Source: Phytophthora colocasiae (lineage: Eukaryota; Oomycota; Peronosporomycetes; Peronosporales; Peronosporaceae). Taken from it: a stretch of DNA of 64,000 nt. The position numbers were made by a program, and so were the translations under genes. Below, piece after piece: positions 19,990 through 34,900 of this stretch. The stretch lies in the NCBI GenBank assembly GCA_018806915.1, contig JAGKQI010000051.1, positions 62,001-126,000 of the forward strand, given 5' to 3'. How positions within the stretch are numbered: the stretch's first letter is position 1; the number at the start of each line of letters is the position of its first letter. The notes under the pieces are model-generated. The model was not told the DNA's origin. It searched no databases and was given only the letters and a program-made list of their open reading frames with translations.

Positions 19990-22710
19990 TTAGTTCGCCT
20001 GCAGGTCCATGATCACCTTCTGCGTCCACGCCGCCAGTTGCTGAGCCTGAGGATTTTGAGTGTTGTTAGCGCATTCGCTCACAAGCTGAACCACGAACTG
20101 CTGATGGAATAACGTCTCCACAGCCTTGCCCATCGACTGACCCATATCGCTTTAGGTTCGAAACAGCACAACATGTAAAAAGTTAGCATATTAAACTCAA
20201 CGCTGCAACAGAAATGGATGTTAACGTACCCAATCAAGCCCACAGCACCGGTTGTCACTGCATCCGATCGCGTCGCAAGGTCGTTCGCCAGTGTCGCCAA
20301 GAAAGCAGCAATCTGTTGCGCGCACTCCATCAGGATAGAAGCCTTGTTGGCAGCGCCAAGTCCCTGGACAATTCCCGTCAGGGCCTCCAGCACACTTTCA
20401 CGCAGCTGGTTCATGTATTCCACCACCTCTTCGTCATCCGTTGCAATAGATCCGCACGCACCAGCCGCTTGCAGAATCATTTGAAGTGAGGGAGCCGCGT
20501 AGCGCTCATAGTCACCCTCAATGGCCAGCGCAATGTCACCGAAGCAAGACAACACAGGCGGCTTCACGGAGCGGTTAAGCATCGGGTTCTTCAGGATCTC
20601 GATCAGTGCAGTAATGATTTCGTCACACAGCGGCAGAATCTTGCCCTCCAGAGCACGGCAAAGGTCGCCAACGACGCCAACCGCCACACTGCAGACCATG
20701 TACTCTTCACTGTTCTTCAGACCCATCAGCACCACTGGGCCAAAGTACTGCATGTAAACCTCAAACTTGGGTCCAACAACATTGGCTAGGGCACCTGCCG
20801 CCATGAATGCCTCCTCAGCAGCCGCAGCATTGCGGGTAGAGAACACCTGAAGCAGCGCCTGCATGATGCGATCCGCCAGCGGCTCAATGTCAGTGTTCAG
20901 CTTCTGAATCGCAGCAATCAGAACGCCGCACAGCAACGCCTGGAGACCAGCCTGGTCGTCGTGCAGGCTATCCGGGTTCTCAATAAGCGCTTTAATGCTC
21001 TGCTCTAGGCGCTCCAACACGACAGGGAGGCGTAGCATAATGTGCTCGTTCACTTCGTCAGCTCCAGCCTGCACCAGCACATTCAAGGCTTCGTAGGCTG
21101 ATCCACGCAAGTTGCTTTCCGTAGCGTTTGGGCGGTTGCTGGTCTCGAGTAGTTTGTCAAACAATGTGTTGAAGTAAGGGGTCAGCATGTGTGCCGAAGC
21201 CTCCGACTCCTCAAAGGCCTTCACAATGTTGTGAATAGCGTAGCAAACGTTGTGTGATACCCGAGGCTCCTGGTCCAATCCCTCAAGCAGCAGCTCCATC
21301 AGACCCGGCAGCATCTCACCGCTAATGCATCCGTAATGCAATTCACAAATACGGCCCAGCGTCCAAGCAGTAGTGTCACGCACCAGAATATTGTCGAATT
21401 TCATGCAGCCCATGAGGAAGCCAAGAGCCTGGCGCACAAGCGGGGCGATCTTAGCCGATTCGGGCCCATCCAGAATCGAGCCGAATGCCATGATAGCGGC
21501 CTCCTTCTGACGCCACTCATTGCTTTCAATGTTCTGCGTAATGAAGGCCATGGTAAGGTCGACGCAGGCGTCACCAACCACCTGAGCCACGAGGGCTAGG
21601 CACGTAGCAGCTGCCATGGAAAGGTTCCATGAATCCTCGTCCTGGTCTTCCTCCTGTTTCTTCAACGTCTCGGTCAGCAGAGGGATGAGATTATTCAGCA
21701 CGGTCTGCACGTAGTAGTTGCACGGGATGAAGTCTGTGCGTCCCTCCAACTCGGCGTAGTTCATTTCCTCGATCAGATCGAGCTCCACGTCGCACATGGA
21801 CGACCAGAACTCGAGCGACTGCAGGCCCACCTCGTCCTGGTCGGAGGTGATGGCACCGAACGTCAGTTTACACAGCGTCTCCATGTACTCAGCAAGGTAC
21901 TCGTAGTACATCGTAGCGATAGCAGCAATGCATTCGTAGGCCACCACACGGGTGCGGAGGTCCGGGGACTGGGTAGCTTCACAGATCTTCTGCATGAGGT
22001 GGTCGCGCTCCTGTTTGCGCTTGAAGTTCTCACTGACAAACTCCAGACTATTACGGAGAGCCGTAACAGCCGCAAGGCGAATGGCCGGCGGTCGGTCGGA
22101 GCGGATGCCATCCACGATAGCCGTAAGGATACGGTTTGTGTCCTGCTCATCAATGGCTCCTTCCTCTAGCTCGTCACAGAGGTAGCCGAGGCATTCGAGA
22201 GTGGCGTGGATGCATCCCTCGTTACCGCTGGTCACATTGTGTAGCAGGGATTCGAGCAGTGCCGGCCACTCTTTCGCAGGCAGCTCGATACTGCCGATCT
22301 TAGCCACCAGCTGAGCGCTGGTGTGCCGCGCGACGGGGTCGTTTGACTGGAGCACGCCGATCGAGCCGTCCTTGATCTGAGTGCGCAGGGACGGGTCCAT
22401 GGCCATCCAGGCGTTGATCTTCTGCTGCTGCAGCGCGTCATCCTTAGCGTCTAGCACGTTCTTAAGGTACAAACCGGCGGCTTGGCGGCCCACCACGGCG
22501 AACTCCTCGGAAGCTAGGGCTTGCACAAGCGTCACCATGAATTGGCCCATCTGCTGCTGCAATGCATTGTTGAGGAACTCTTCTGCCTGCTTACGCAGTG
22601 CCACGTCTAAAAAGATACTGTTAGTGAAAGCAAGTACCCACTACTAAAAAGAGCTGATAGTAAAGCGTACCAGGGCTCTGGGTGTTGAGGAGAGCAGCTG
22701 AGATGTCCAT
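19990..22710 (-). CDS. KPNB1: Importin subunit beta-1 (karyopherin beta-1)
   Basis: Importin beta carries importin-alpha/NLS cargo, and some cargoes directly, through nuclear pores and is released by Ran-GTP. Three exons: 22671-22710, 20230-22606 and 19990-20149, with introns of 64 and 80 nt. Total 2577 nt, 858 aa, near the human 876. The protein is a continuous HEAT-repeat solenoid beginning MDISAALLNTQSPD, with an importin-beta N-terminal repeat (LRKQAEEFLNNAL) at the start and DLTMAFITQNIESNEWRQKE in the middle. The last short exon adds the conserved end (TQNPQAQQLAAWTQKVIMDL). If the second intron is ignored the protein would run into unrelated residues, which supports the splice. It lies tandem to the DNA-PKcs gene, 268 bp downstream of that gene's stop. 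Confidence 0.96.
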
Positions 22711-22978
22711 TATAGTCTAAGAGATGTGGGGAGGGGTTCTTCCGCGAGAAAGAGGGTGATACAGGGGTACACGCGCGCGTGGGGCGGGTGAAGAATACGA
22801 AGAAGGGGGCGGAACGGGGAATGGTGGGGAAAAGGCGGCGGTTTTGGACGGAGTTTTATGTGTACCACATAGAATGACAGAGTGATTTTTAGGCAGAGCA
22901 TTAAATGGACTAAATTTTAGTCCTAGTTTGTGACCTACATTAAGTCAGGTTAGAGTCAGGCTCATCATGTTGAAGTGC

Positions 22979-25900
22979 CTACAGCCACGGCATCCACCCT
23001 TGAAATGTACGCCCAAGAAGATCTGGCGCCGTTGCCATGGCTAATAACTCCTGGGCCTGTGCTAGTGAGCTCATTGTGATCATCTCGTTGGCGCCTTCCT
23101 CGCCGGTGCTCGCACCATCGACTAGTGCATGGAATTTTTTTATGTGCTGCCTCAGATTGGGGTTCTGGGACAGCTCCTCCTTCAGCAGCAATGCAGGTGA
23201 CACGCCCTCCAACTTCCTACGTGCGATGGCAATCTTGACATCGGGCAACCACGCACTCGTTGCACCACCTTTACCTGGAGATGCAGTCGCTTTCGAGCTC
23301 GATCGAGACGCACGGATGTGCTCAACCTCCTCCACGTCCTCCATCTCCACATCACTATCCGGTAACGTGGACCGATCATCGTCTTCTGCCTCTTCAAACA
23401 AAACCTTCTGGTGCGTTGTGGTGGACTGCTGCCAATCCAACAGCGGTTCGTGCAAAAAGACGTTCATCACACTTTCGACAACTTGTCGCTTCGATCGCAG
23501 CGCGTCAAACACTGCCTGCATCTCCTGTGCGAGGAGGTTAGCGCCATCGTACGGCTGGAAAACAAAATCCATTTGTCTAGTGTACCGGAAAGGAATCAGC
23601 TCTGGAACCGGTAAAACACTTGCGCCAGCGCCAAAGCTCACGCCAAAATCGATTCCGATAACTTGGCCGCTCGCAAGATCGAAGAGGAAATTGTCCAGAT
23701 GGCGATCTCCAATGCCCAATACGTAGGAGCAGGCACTAAATACAGCCAACGACTTGAGAAAGTGATCTCGAACTAGCAGAAATGCCTCGTAATTTGAACC
23801 CAGACCAAGCAGTTGGCGTCGCAGTAAATCGGCCGGGATCATTGCCTGGACTTTCGCGAATTGATCAACCACTTCTCTCGAGCGTGGCGCAACTACCTTC
23901 GCGCTATAGCTCGAGCCACGCTGTTTCATCAGGAATGACTCGTAAGTCTTCGCTGCTGTCGTATTGAACAGTTCCAGCTTCTGCCTCTTATTGCTCTTGA
24001 GATCAGTGCAGCGTTCGTCGATCTGTAGCTGTGCTTCAATTACTCCTTTCAGCGTCGAGGTACCACCAACCCATTCGAGAATACCGATTTCCTGCGTCAT
24101 TGGGATCACGTCGTAAGTGACGAGAGAAAGTTTCTCATCTCGGCACCGTGGATCTGCTTCTAGAATTTGATTCATCACGCTGAAAAGTTGTTCAATTCGT
24201 TGATCGAGACGCAAATCTTCACCTCCTTTTACAAGGAAAGTGTAATCCTTCTCATCACTGCAATGCACTGTCAATCTCTTGGGCAGCTGTTTCGACGCTA
24301 GCACTCCAAGCATCGAGTCAAAACTTAAGATCCGGACGTGCGTGGTTGGATTTGGTGGACCCCAATCTGTACAAAGCCAAAAACAATTGTACATCAAGTA
24401 AGGAAATATTACTAAATGCAACAAATATGTGCAACTTACATGACGTGTACTGCCCAGGGAGTTCCAACGAGCAGCTCGAATGATCGAATTCCTCAAGCCA
24501 ATCTGCAAAGTCTCCCAGATGTGCCTTCATGTCTCTAGTAATGCCAAATTTGCCTGGTGTGACGCCGAAGTGATTCATGATCCACTCGCGGGCAGAATTG
24601 ACCGTTTTCGCGGTCATCTTTGAGCCATCTTTGCCCATAATTTTCTCCACGTCCCTTTTAGCTTTTCGGCTCCAGTCACGGTTGTACCGGCCAATCTGAG
24701 TTCCAAGAAGCGGACGATCAGGGGAAAAACAATCCTTCCATACACTTTCAACCTTTTGACGTGCGTCGGACATGCGATTGTCTTCTATAAGCTTCGCCAC
24801 TTCTCTCAATCCCTCTTTCAATCGGAGCTCTGGATGATGAATTCTGTACAAGGCAAGAAGCTCTCGTTAGTAAGTAGTCCACACTATTTGGTTCATGCTT
24901 CGAAGATACGTACAATCCTAAAGCAGTGACGAACTTTTCCATTACTGGATTTGCCAATAACACTTGGAGTCGTTGCAAGTCAACTTTGAATTTGTCCAAC
25001 GAAGACCGGCACGTAACCATGAAGTCGTAGAAGAGTGCTACTGGGTATTTCTCGGCCAGCTGCATTCGGAAAGAAGCACAGAAGTTAATAGAAATTAATA
25101 CCGCTAGAAACAATTACCAGTAGCAGCGAACCTTTTCCAGGATCACAACTATCGTTTTGCCGATAGGCCCGTTTAGCAGTGCCATCAACTGAGCCGACCA
25201 CTGCAGACACGTCCACAACGGGACATTCTTCAAAAGATACTGTTCGAATTCGGCAGCAATGTCCGGGTACGATGAAACCACGTCACATATCTGGGGGAAG
25301 TAGTGGGCGCATTCACGATCTCCAGCAGCCATGCCTCCCAATACATTATCAGCCAGCAGCTTTGTCAACACTTTGCGATCAGCGAGCTTGCCTAGCTTCT
25401 CCAGTTTCCTCTTAAAAAGCAAGTCGTTGAGAAATTCGATGAAAGTTAACCGGCATCTCAAGAAAGTAGAAGATGCTGCATCCTCTGCGATTTTGCTCGA
25501 AAAACCATCGATGCGTTGGCATGACATCTTGAACACATCAAGCGATCGTGAGAAGTATTCCTCTTTCAAGCTGTCATCAACATCATTGAACGCATAAAAT
25601 GCAGCTGCACTTGCAAATGTCTTCGCCTCCAAATAACCCATTGCCACTTGATCGTTTCCTTCAGCCGTCTCCATCATTGTCATAATCTCCACATTATCAA
25701 ACATTTTTGTGGCCGTCTCGTAGTAGCGTGTGATGAGTTTAATTGCGTTGGAGCTGAGGCCACTCCTTTCAGATTGATGCTCTTGGCGGTCGATCAGCTT
25801 CAGCACGTGTGATACGAAAACTTCAACCATCTCCACACTCAACTTTGGCAGCTGGTGGGTATTGCACAGCTCACGGTAGCTCTTCAGCTTTTTGGATGCC

Positions 25901-28900
25901 AAAGCTAGAATATTGCAAGATATTGCTGCATTTGCATACTGTAGCATTGTGCTGCTTTTTTGTCCCAGGATATCCAAACGTGTTTCAGAGGAAAGTATCC
26001 CCTGGTCTTTTGCAAACTTCAGCAGAAATCCGGTAATAGCGTCCTGTACCATAGTGTGCTGCGACCATAACATCATGCCATCCTCACCTGTTACGGGAGG
26101 TATTCTTTTCCATCTGTCGATGAAACCTGTAACACCCCATTGCTCCTTCTTGCAAATACCTGAGAAATCGTGGCCGAAGCAAGACAGGGCCTCATCGATT
26201 TCCACTATCGACGACAGCGACTGCAATAATTGCATACGGGAGGATGATGCCATTGGGCTGGTCTGTCTCCACATTTTCAGAAAATCACTATAGAAGTTTT
26301 CCACGCAAACACGCGTTTGGGTTTTGTCGTCTGATGATAGGTACGATAAACACACCTCAACGGGAAATCTTGACTGAATAAGCTCCTGTTTTGCCGGATC
26401 ACGTGTTGCACTCTCGATAAAGCTCAGCAGACTTGTCAAATGACTGTCCTCCTGTGTAGCCAAGGACAAGCCTAAGCACGAGCGCAAGTAATGACCCACT
26501 CCTTGCTCCAGATACGGTGGACGTTGCTTCCACGTAGACTCGTCGTCCTTCTCGGTTACATCTGTGATCTCGCTCTTCAGCGCTTCCCAGTTGTTTAATG
26601 TCTCTAAGCAGTTTAGTCGTTGCCACCGACATCGCATAGTGACCGCCTTAGTGGAGAACGAATTGCCATTGTCGAGGAGTTCTTTTTGGGAGTCCAGGAT
26701 ACTTTCCGCCTTCTTATATGAGGCGACAGCAAGTGGGAGGTCGCCGGAAAGCTGTGCTTGAAGTGCCAGTTTGAACTCTTCGGTGGTACTGCTTGTCATC
26801 GACAAAGCTATCAGAAAATTCCGTTTTTGCACCGTGCTCAACACCTTGTGTAACAGATCCCAGCAAGTTGCTAATATCTCGTCAGAGGCGAACTTCAGGT
26901 TTGATTCCATGTGTTGTAGTTTATAAATCAATTGCTCCTCGAGTACCAGCTCACTGAGGTTGTAGGTTCCACTGGATAAGCCAGCCTCACCAATCGCAAC
27001 TGGATGCAACGGGAGGGCTTCGCACAGACGAGGGTTGCCGACAATACTAGCAAAATACGCTGAAGCAATGCAGCTAACGTATGAGGAAGACTCCTTCGAA
27101 AGTGTCAACGTCTCCTCGAGCCTTGCAGACAAATCGGCCATATTTCCCGACTTCTCGAATTGTGGAGTAGCCACAATCGAGGAAAACATTGCTCCGAACA
27201 CCAGACTTGACGTCTCACTATGCATCTCACACAACGCCATGATAGGCTCCACAATATCTTGTTGTGAAATCTGAATATCTGGAAACTCGCCAGAGCGATA
27301 GGTCCTTTTCATCGAAACGTTCCCCTGACGCTGCTTTTGTTCTCGGGTTATCTGGGCCTCTTGCTTTTTCCTCAGCAGCGCATATTGATGCTGGAAAAAG
27401 CGTTTGGACGATTTCCTGTCGTAATCCGACCGATCTTTTACCCCTGTGTTATCTGTAGTACTACGCAATTTGGAAAATCGCTGTCGACCCTGCCGATTCG
27501 GTAAAGGATCCGATTCTCCGATCGCCTGGCTGTAGTTTGGCAATGTCCCAACGGAAGGAAACAATTGAGATGCCATCGTGCTGGGAAAAGATGCATCAGC
27601 TTGTGACGAAGCAGTGTGCGTAAGGCCGACAGATTGCTGGGTTGGTTCTTGGCGTGCACTGAACAAATCAGCTTCAACAGAAAATAGCGGTGCCATCGAT
27701 TGAGTTTTCGCCTCCCAAGTCGCGTCAATGTGCGTTTCGGTAAATTCCCCGCCGCCCAATGCACTCGAAAACAGAGGTTGCTGAAAGACACTGTTCTCCT
27801 TTGACATCCCAAAAATCAAATTGGTAGCATAAAGCACCCATTTATCAGCAAACCTTGCTGAGTACAATGGACCGAAGATTGAAATAAGCCGATCACTGCA
27901 GGAATTCATCATCGTCGTAGAAGTGTTCCAGTATTCAAATGCTTCCTTTCTCCGTTGGTCATCCGGGTCACATAATCCACGAAGGAGCGAAGACCGCACT
28001 CTTGCTTTCACTGGGTCCAATAAATCTTTATCGTATAGTTGTTGTGCCACGCCAAATAGCAAACCTCGACATTCAGAAAGTTCATGAGCTTCATAATTGT
28101 CAAGAACACCGAGTCCCACTACCAGGCGACTCAGCTCTGACGAGGTCAACCGATCCAAAAATTTTGATATCGCTCGAAGAGTACTTAGCTGTACACCAGC
28201 ATGCCGGTGTGAAATGAATCGATCAAGAACCGACTGCGCATGAGCAAATATATCCTTCACCACACTGACATTTTGAGCTGCACACCCCAGGGAATCGGCG
28301 GCAAGCAAAGCCCAGGCGTCTACCGAAACAGCTTTCGGCAGCACAAACGCAAGACGTTGTAGCATCATCGAATCAATAATCTCTGGCTGATGCATCGAAG
28401 CATTACGGAGCAGAGCAAGAAAACGCCCATAGTCTTCGTCGTTGTACGAACTAATGATCAAATTCTGCAGTTTGATCAAAAATTCTTCGCTTTTCAAATG
28501 GTTAGTCTGTAGATACAGTCCACCAACTTCCGCTGCTAGAGTGTACAAGGAAGAAAGTCTGTTCGTCATAACCAGCAGCATCCCATCTTCTAGAGTTTGC
28601 CCATAGTTTTCAACATTTACTCCGGTGCTCAGCATCGCACTGACAACTTGGAGAGCTGTAAACTGTTTGGCAGATTTCATCTTCGTATTGTCGTCGTCAG
28701 AGTTTATGTATGTAATCAGGACATCCACATCAATATCCACAGAATCCTTCCAAAGCGCTATTAACTCGGTTACCATCAGCACGTTGCTGTTCCGAATCAC
28801 ATTATTCCGCTCCGGGCAAAGTTTGATGAGTTCATTGACAAATCGACTTGCTGAGTCGAGAGACGACACTGGCGCATCTTTCCAAGAATTCAGCACAAGG

Positions 28901-31900
28901 TTACAGCAGTCACGCAATATGTAGCTGAACTCAGGAAGCTTTTGTGCTACAGTTGCGTCAAGAAGTGAGTCCATCACAGCACACAGCCAAGACGATGAAT
29001 ACATCGTGAACACGTCCGGAACATTCAGCACCACTTTCGCCAAGAACAATCGCACATTCAAGTTTGTGAACGGGTCTACGATCACGTCAAAGATCTTTTT
29101 CATCCAGCCAGGCATTGAGTTAATGTTCCAACTGCCACCGAAGTCAGCTTTCATCTGCACTAGTACGCGGAGCAAAGGAATCATGCACGGGTGCTGATTG
29201 AACTCGTCTAGTTCGATCTCGAGATGTTGGTAAGTTGAGCTCATTTGGTCGACATCTAAAGGCACGCTCAATGTTGAAGCCACCAAAGAATCCGTATCCA
29301 TACTTAAGCTGCTTGCCGTGAAAAATTGAAGTGCAGAAGACTCGTTCCGCTTGGATGTCGGATTTGCCTTAGCCTTCGTGTCAAGTCTCGTTTGAAGAGA
29401 AACAGCAGACAAGCTTGATAACGGAATGGTAGCAAAGGCGGCTGTTTCGGCACGAAGCTCATACTCTACTGAGAAATCCACAATGTTGCTCCAAAGGGCT
29501 GGCTGGAATAAAATCTGATCATAAAACTTTTCCTGTTTTTGTGTCCGGGAAACAGCAGTGAGAAGACAATTGTAAGCTGCACAGCATGCTAAACGAACAA
29601 GTCCATCAGTATCTCCATATGTCTTTGTCACCACCTTACTCGCGCACTTGCACACCAACATTGTAAACTCCCGGCCCTTGCCATTCTTATGGCCCAGAAA
29701 AGCTGTGTTGATATCAGTTCGAATAACCTCTGGGTCGATCAGGCGATACAAGATTTCCACCAACGAATATGCCACAAATACACCAATTCGACTTCCTCCG
29801 GATGAAACCTCAGCTGAAGTTGAAATTAAGGTCGCCACTAAACTGATGATGGATGACTTTTTCGTGAGGCTCTGCATCAAGTAGAACTGTAGCAACGTTT
29901 CCCCCGTTTGACGCTCAATCAAGGGCGTAAATACGTCTTCCAAAAGCGTTTTACGAATTGTAAGTTCTAGCGAAGGATCCAGTAGCACGTCTAATAGTTC
30001 TGCCAACTGACGACATACCCTTTCACGATTTTGTGAATTTCCGGACTGCGCGTCACTACCAAGCGCGATCGAAAATCTTCTGAGTGCTTGCTTAATTTCA
30101 GCTTCAAAAAAATGTTTATCTGCTTCTTTCAAACTTGGATAAATGATCTTCAAGTATTTAATTGATCTGCTCTTCTCAATAACACCCAGTAATTCCGACA
30201 GTAGCAAATGGAACACATCAAACTCCTTCGAACCACGCGCGACATCAACCGAAAGGATCGGAAATTCATCAAAAACGAAGCCTGTCAGAGCGTCCAGCGT
30301 CGGATTGGTTGCGCTTTGCTCAGCAGTTAAAATTGAAGTAGGTCCCAGCAATGCCAACATTCGCAAAATTTCAGCTTTCACCAAATAACTGCATCCACGC
30401 TGCTTGAGCAAGTCAATAATGGCACGTTGGATATCCGCAATAGGCTTCAAACGTAGAGCCGCAACCATCTTTTCAGAACATTGCTGGCATAGCTCCAAAA
30501 AGCACACAAGAACTTGCAAGAGCGAAAGAGCTCGCTGGGTATCAAACTTAGCAACTTCCACATTCTTGACAAACTGTTTAATGTTATCCACGAGAGTATC
30601 GGTAAACGCGTCCCAATCGGCCGATCTGGCCGTGTAAACTTTAAAGCTGGTCACTTGACGAAGTCCTTCAACCAACACGTTGAGGGCAAAGTCATTTTTC
30701 AAAGACAGCGCCATCAAATCATGGGCACATCTCTGCCATACCGCAAGGGTTGGTAAAAAGTGGATCACATCACTATAAACTGGTGCATACACGTGTTGAT
30801 CAACAGCATTCGCAAATATATCTGCAATCCTCCATCCACACGCAGCTGCAGCTTTCAGTGCAACAACAGTAACAAAGCGGTCGTGAGGTGAGCCGCGTCC
30901 ATACTTGATTGTTTTGCTTGCTGCTAGAGCGAACATTTCCGCATATTTGTCTGACACAGGAGAACTGATTATTCCTGCACTTATAATCTGCGAGGAAAAG
31001 AAACATTAGTTAATATCAATACGCTCCTTACAAGCGATAAAACATTATTTACCGTGCTTCCGAACATAGAGAGCGATTCGATGGTTCTTGAGTGCTTCTC
31101 AAAGGTTTCTGAGCTACTGACATCAGCGAGACACACAGGCATACTTGAGAGCAATAGGTCTACCGTGTCCTGAATTTGGTCAGCCCAATCTTGGCTTTTA
31201 ACGGAGATGCTGGCACAGAAACTTTTAATTTCATCAAATAAACTTGCATCAGGTATCCGCATATTAGTCTGGTGGACCAGCGTCAATAGAAGCTTGTTCA
31301 CTAAAGCAGCCCGAAACGATTCATTATCCATGCCGGTAACATCGCGAAGCACCACATTGCCACTGTTCATATACGATTTGACAGAGTTACACAATGACAC
31401 CAAAGCAGACAGATACGCTTCAACCCATCGCGACTGTTTTGACGAATCCTCCCATGGACCCTTGCTCTTCAAAATATTTGCAATAGACCACTCGAGTATG
31501 TGCTGATTACCGCGTTGCGTTGGATCAGTCAGCTCAGAAGTATGTGTTCGTTTTGTACTTTCTTGGCGAGAATTCTGTGGGTTGAGCTCAAAAATGCTCC
31601 GTGCCTTATCACCAACAACTTCGACGCACCAAACGTAACTTTCGATAGAGGCAGACAGTTGCTCCATCCACTCAACGGTAATGTCCGGAATCGTTAGCGC
31701 AAGCGGGCCCATCGGTACAAGCACACGAGTAATCGATTCGCTATCATGAGTAGACGCATATTGTTGGAACCATTCGGAACTCGACTTACTCACCAGGGTA
31801 CTAAAAGTCATGAAGACGCGTCGACAAAGACGACGAAATAAGACCTCACGTGCCCCAGTCTGCTGAAATAGCCAAATTGTAGCTTCCTGTAAAATGTCAT

Positions 31901-34900
31901 CACCGTCGGTCTTGCGACCGCTAGTACTTCCTATCAGGAAAAGCTGTGGAAAGCGGCAAACTCCACGTTCAATCTTCATCACAGCTTTTGAAAGCACATC
32001 GCGCGAGATATCAACTCCACCGACCTTGTTTCGAGTATCACCATCACACAAACGCAAAGCATAAAGAAGGTTCTTCATGCACGGCACGGCGAATTTCGCC
32101 AAAACAGCCCCATCCTCTTCGCTAACGGATCGAAGGAAGTAACTGATGCAAGCTGCAGCTCCACTGCGCTGAACAGCTCCAGGATGGCGACACAGCGAGA
32201 AAATCCTTTCAAAAATGTCGTCAACGTTTATTCGTGTCGTCGAAGTTTCAAGCGCAAGTGAAAGAAGCGCCGCGATACATCGAGCTGACATTGAGCGAAC
32301 AGCAGTCTCCGGATCCGACAAGCTACGTGTGAGCTCGTCCAACATACTTGCATATTCAAACGGAAACGTGTCGCTATTCGTAGCAAACCAACGAAGAAGT
32401 TGAAAGAGTAATGGTTCAAAAAGAGCTCTGCAGATCTTCTCCGGGTCTGTAGCTAAGCGCACAACACGCGCAAATACTCCACACCACAAATCGTAAAATT
32501 CAGTTTTCTTTCCAGCTTGATGAGGATGTGTCATTGTCTTTCCGCACAAATAGCATACCAACGCATGATATCCTTCACTTGCGTTAGATTTCACACGTCG
32601 AACAGAACTGCTAGACGCCAAATGTCCAAGATGCGATAACATTGGATCCATCGCCAATGATATCGACACCTCACTCAGCTGAAGCTCTAGCCGGAAGAAA
32701 GGCGACGAAATGCTCCCCATGCTACCATGTGCGTTAACTATCAGGGGAGGCTCGCTCATTGACAGTGAGATTTTCCCGTCACATTTTCCAAGTAGCAATA
32801 GTATACGTCGCTGCAGCTGTGCGAGGTCGGATTCGTTAGAAACCACATTCGCCTTATATTTTCCAGAATTCTTCACCGGTGAATTGCCTTCACTGAACCC
32901 CTCTTGGGCAAGATATTCCGACAGTAATGGTGTGAGTTCAGAGATCACGTTTTCGATCTCGTGTGGGCACTGCAGTTGCCAACGTTCCAATGCTGTCATA
33001 GCAATGATGGCAGCAGGAAGGAAGGATCGACCAAGTTCCAAGATTGACCGCACAGTGCCAGCCATGTTTTGGATGGCCACCAGTCCTATCGGGGCTGACA
33101 ATATAAACTCAGAGGAAGTCAAAAGCAGTTCATCCTGATAGAAGCGTGCCTGAGCACAAACTCGTTGGACGAATACAGCTAAGTCATCATGGAGGTGTAA
33201 TCTCCCGCCGTACGCATCGCTGCTCAGTGTTTCGTCAAAGTATTTCAAGTCATCCATTGCCGTGGCCAGCACTGTTCCAATTCGATAAAAGCTGGAAACC
33301 AATGGCAATTTGGACGCAAAAGAAATAATGCTGTGCATAAGCAAAGGGATCTGTACCAAGATATTGCACAGAACGTTATTATCGATATTTGATCAATACA
33401 TATACTGCCATACCAACGTACCCATGGACGCAGCAATGATCTTGGCACTTTACTGATGACCCTCTCAATGAATTCTGTCAGGTTTAGCATGATCGAATGG
33501 TCACGAGGTACAGTTGGCTTGGGTTGTCAAGAACAATAATGTCAGCTAAACAGAAATGACGGCTATACAGACAGATGCAAGTACATGATGTGCCTTACCG
33601 AGTATCCTGTCGCATTCTTCCCGTTGTTGGTAGTTTGCAGATCGAACTGATACGAAAGGTTGAGCTGACGGATGATACCGAGGGCATGCTTGACAGTAGA
33701 GTCAAAGATGACTGCTTGAAGGGTTCTTTCCACTTCAGTGGGCTCTTTCATATCAACATCGCCAGATGTAGGACCCACCAGTACTGGTGTAGACTCCACA
33801 ATGACATCTGTGCGACAGCGGAGTAAAGCCAACCAAAAGCCTTCGTAGTCGTACAAAAGGTTTGTCACTAGCTCTCCTGTGTCTGGGTGGTAGATAGCCT
33901 GTTGTAAATATATGAGTGTCAAACTCGTTGAAACGACTCACAACGCACTTCACTTCGTAATTCTTACCGGTTGGTCCGCATCAGTGACATTTGAAATGCT
34001 CAGCATCAGGGTATGAAGTACAAAACGATCAACGAGAGGATCTAGCACTGTCCAATTCGCTACAGCAGCAAATACCGCGGAAACCGACTTGTGCACCACC
34101 GTTTTTGATTTCCAAAGACACTGAGGATAAGCTGCCATTAGATGACAGAGCACATCACCCAGAAATTGGACGTAGCCTTGGTCTAGTGGAACATCTCGGC
34201 GCTTAAAATCAGCGGCACAGACACAATGTTAATAATACAACCGACTAGCGTAGTAGCAGCACCCTGCCTAGGCGTACCTCTTTCACAAACTGTCCGATGC
34301 ATTGCACGAACTGGGAAACAAGGGACCATCTCCATGCGGTCGCTTTCGTATCCAGTGCTAAAAGTGATTCACCGAATGTTTTCAGCTTATCTTCAATCTT
34401 ACGGTAGCCTTTCGCCCCGAGATAAGTGTAAATTGACGGGGCAAGCCAGCCAAGGCATTGTACAGCGAATGCCATCGGCGAGGTAGAAGCGGTAGAATCG
34501 CTCACAGTCGGAAGAACTTCCTTTAAAACTTTGTTCAGGCATTTCTTCCGCGCATCGTCCTTAGCTTCTACCAGATACGAATTGAGCGCCTGAAAGATAG
34601 AATTGGAGCATGCAAATGCATGCTCGTGAATCTGAGGACAAACACAGCAGAAAACTTTAACAGTCATTCTTGAAACAATAGAAGACTTTGAAACTTACCG
34701 TTTTGTTTTCGCTCAAGCAGCAGAACTTCATGTACGAAAACCACGTATGCCCGTTTGAACCGATTTCTTGCTGGAACATCTCCGCATGTTTAACCAAAAA
34801 TATTTCAGACGTGTTCGTCACTTGGTAGCGCGAGAGATTACCACTGACTGTGGTTGCAAATACTGTGAACACGTAACTGCAGCACAAAAAGGCAAAACAT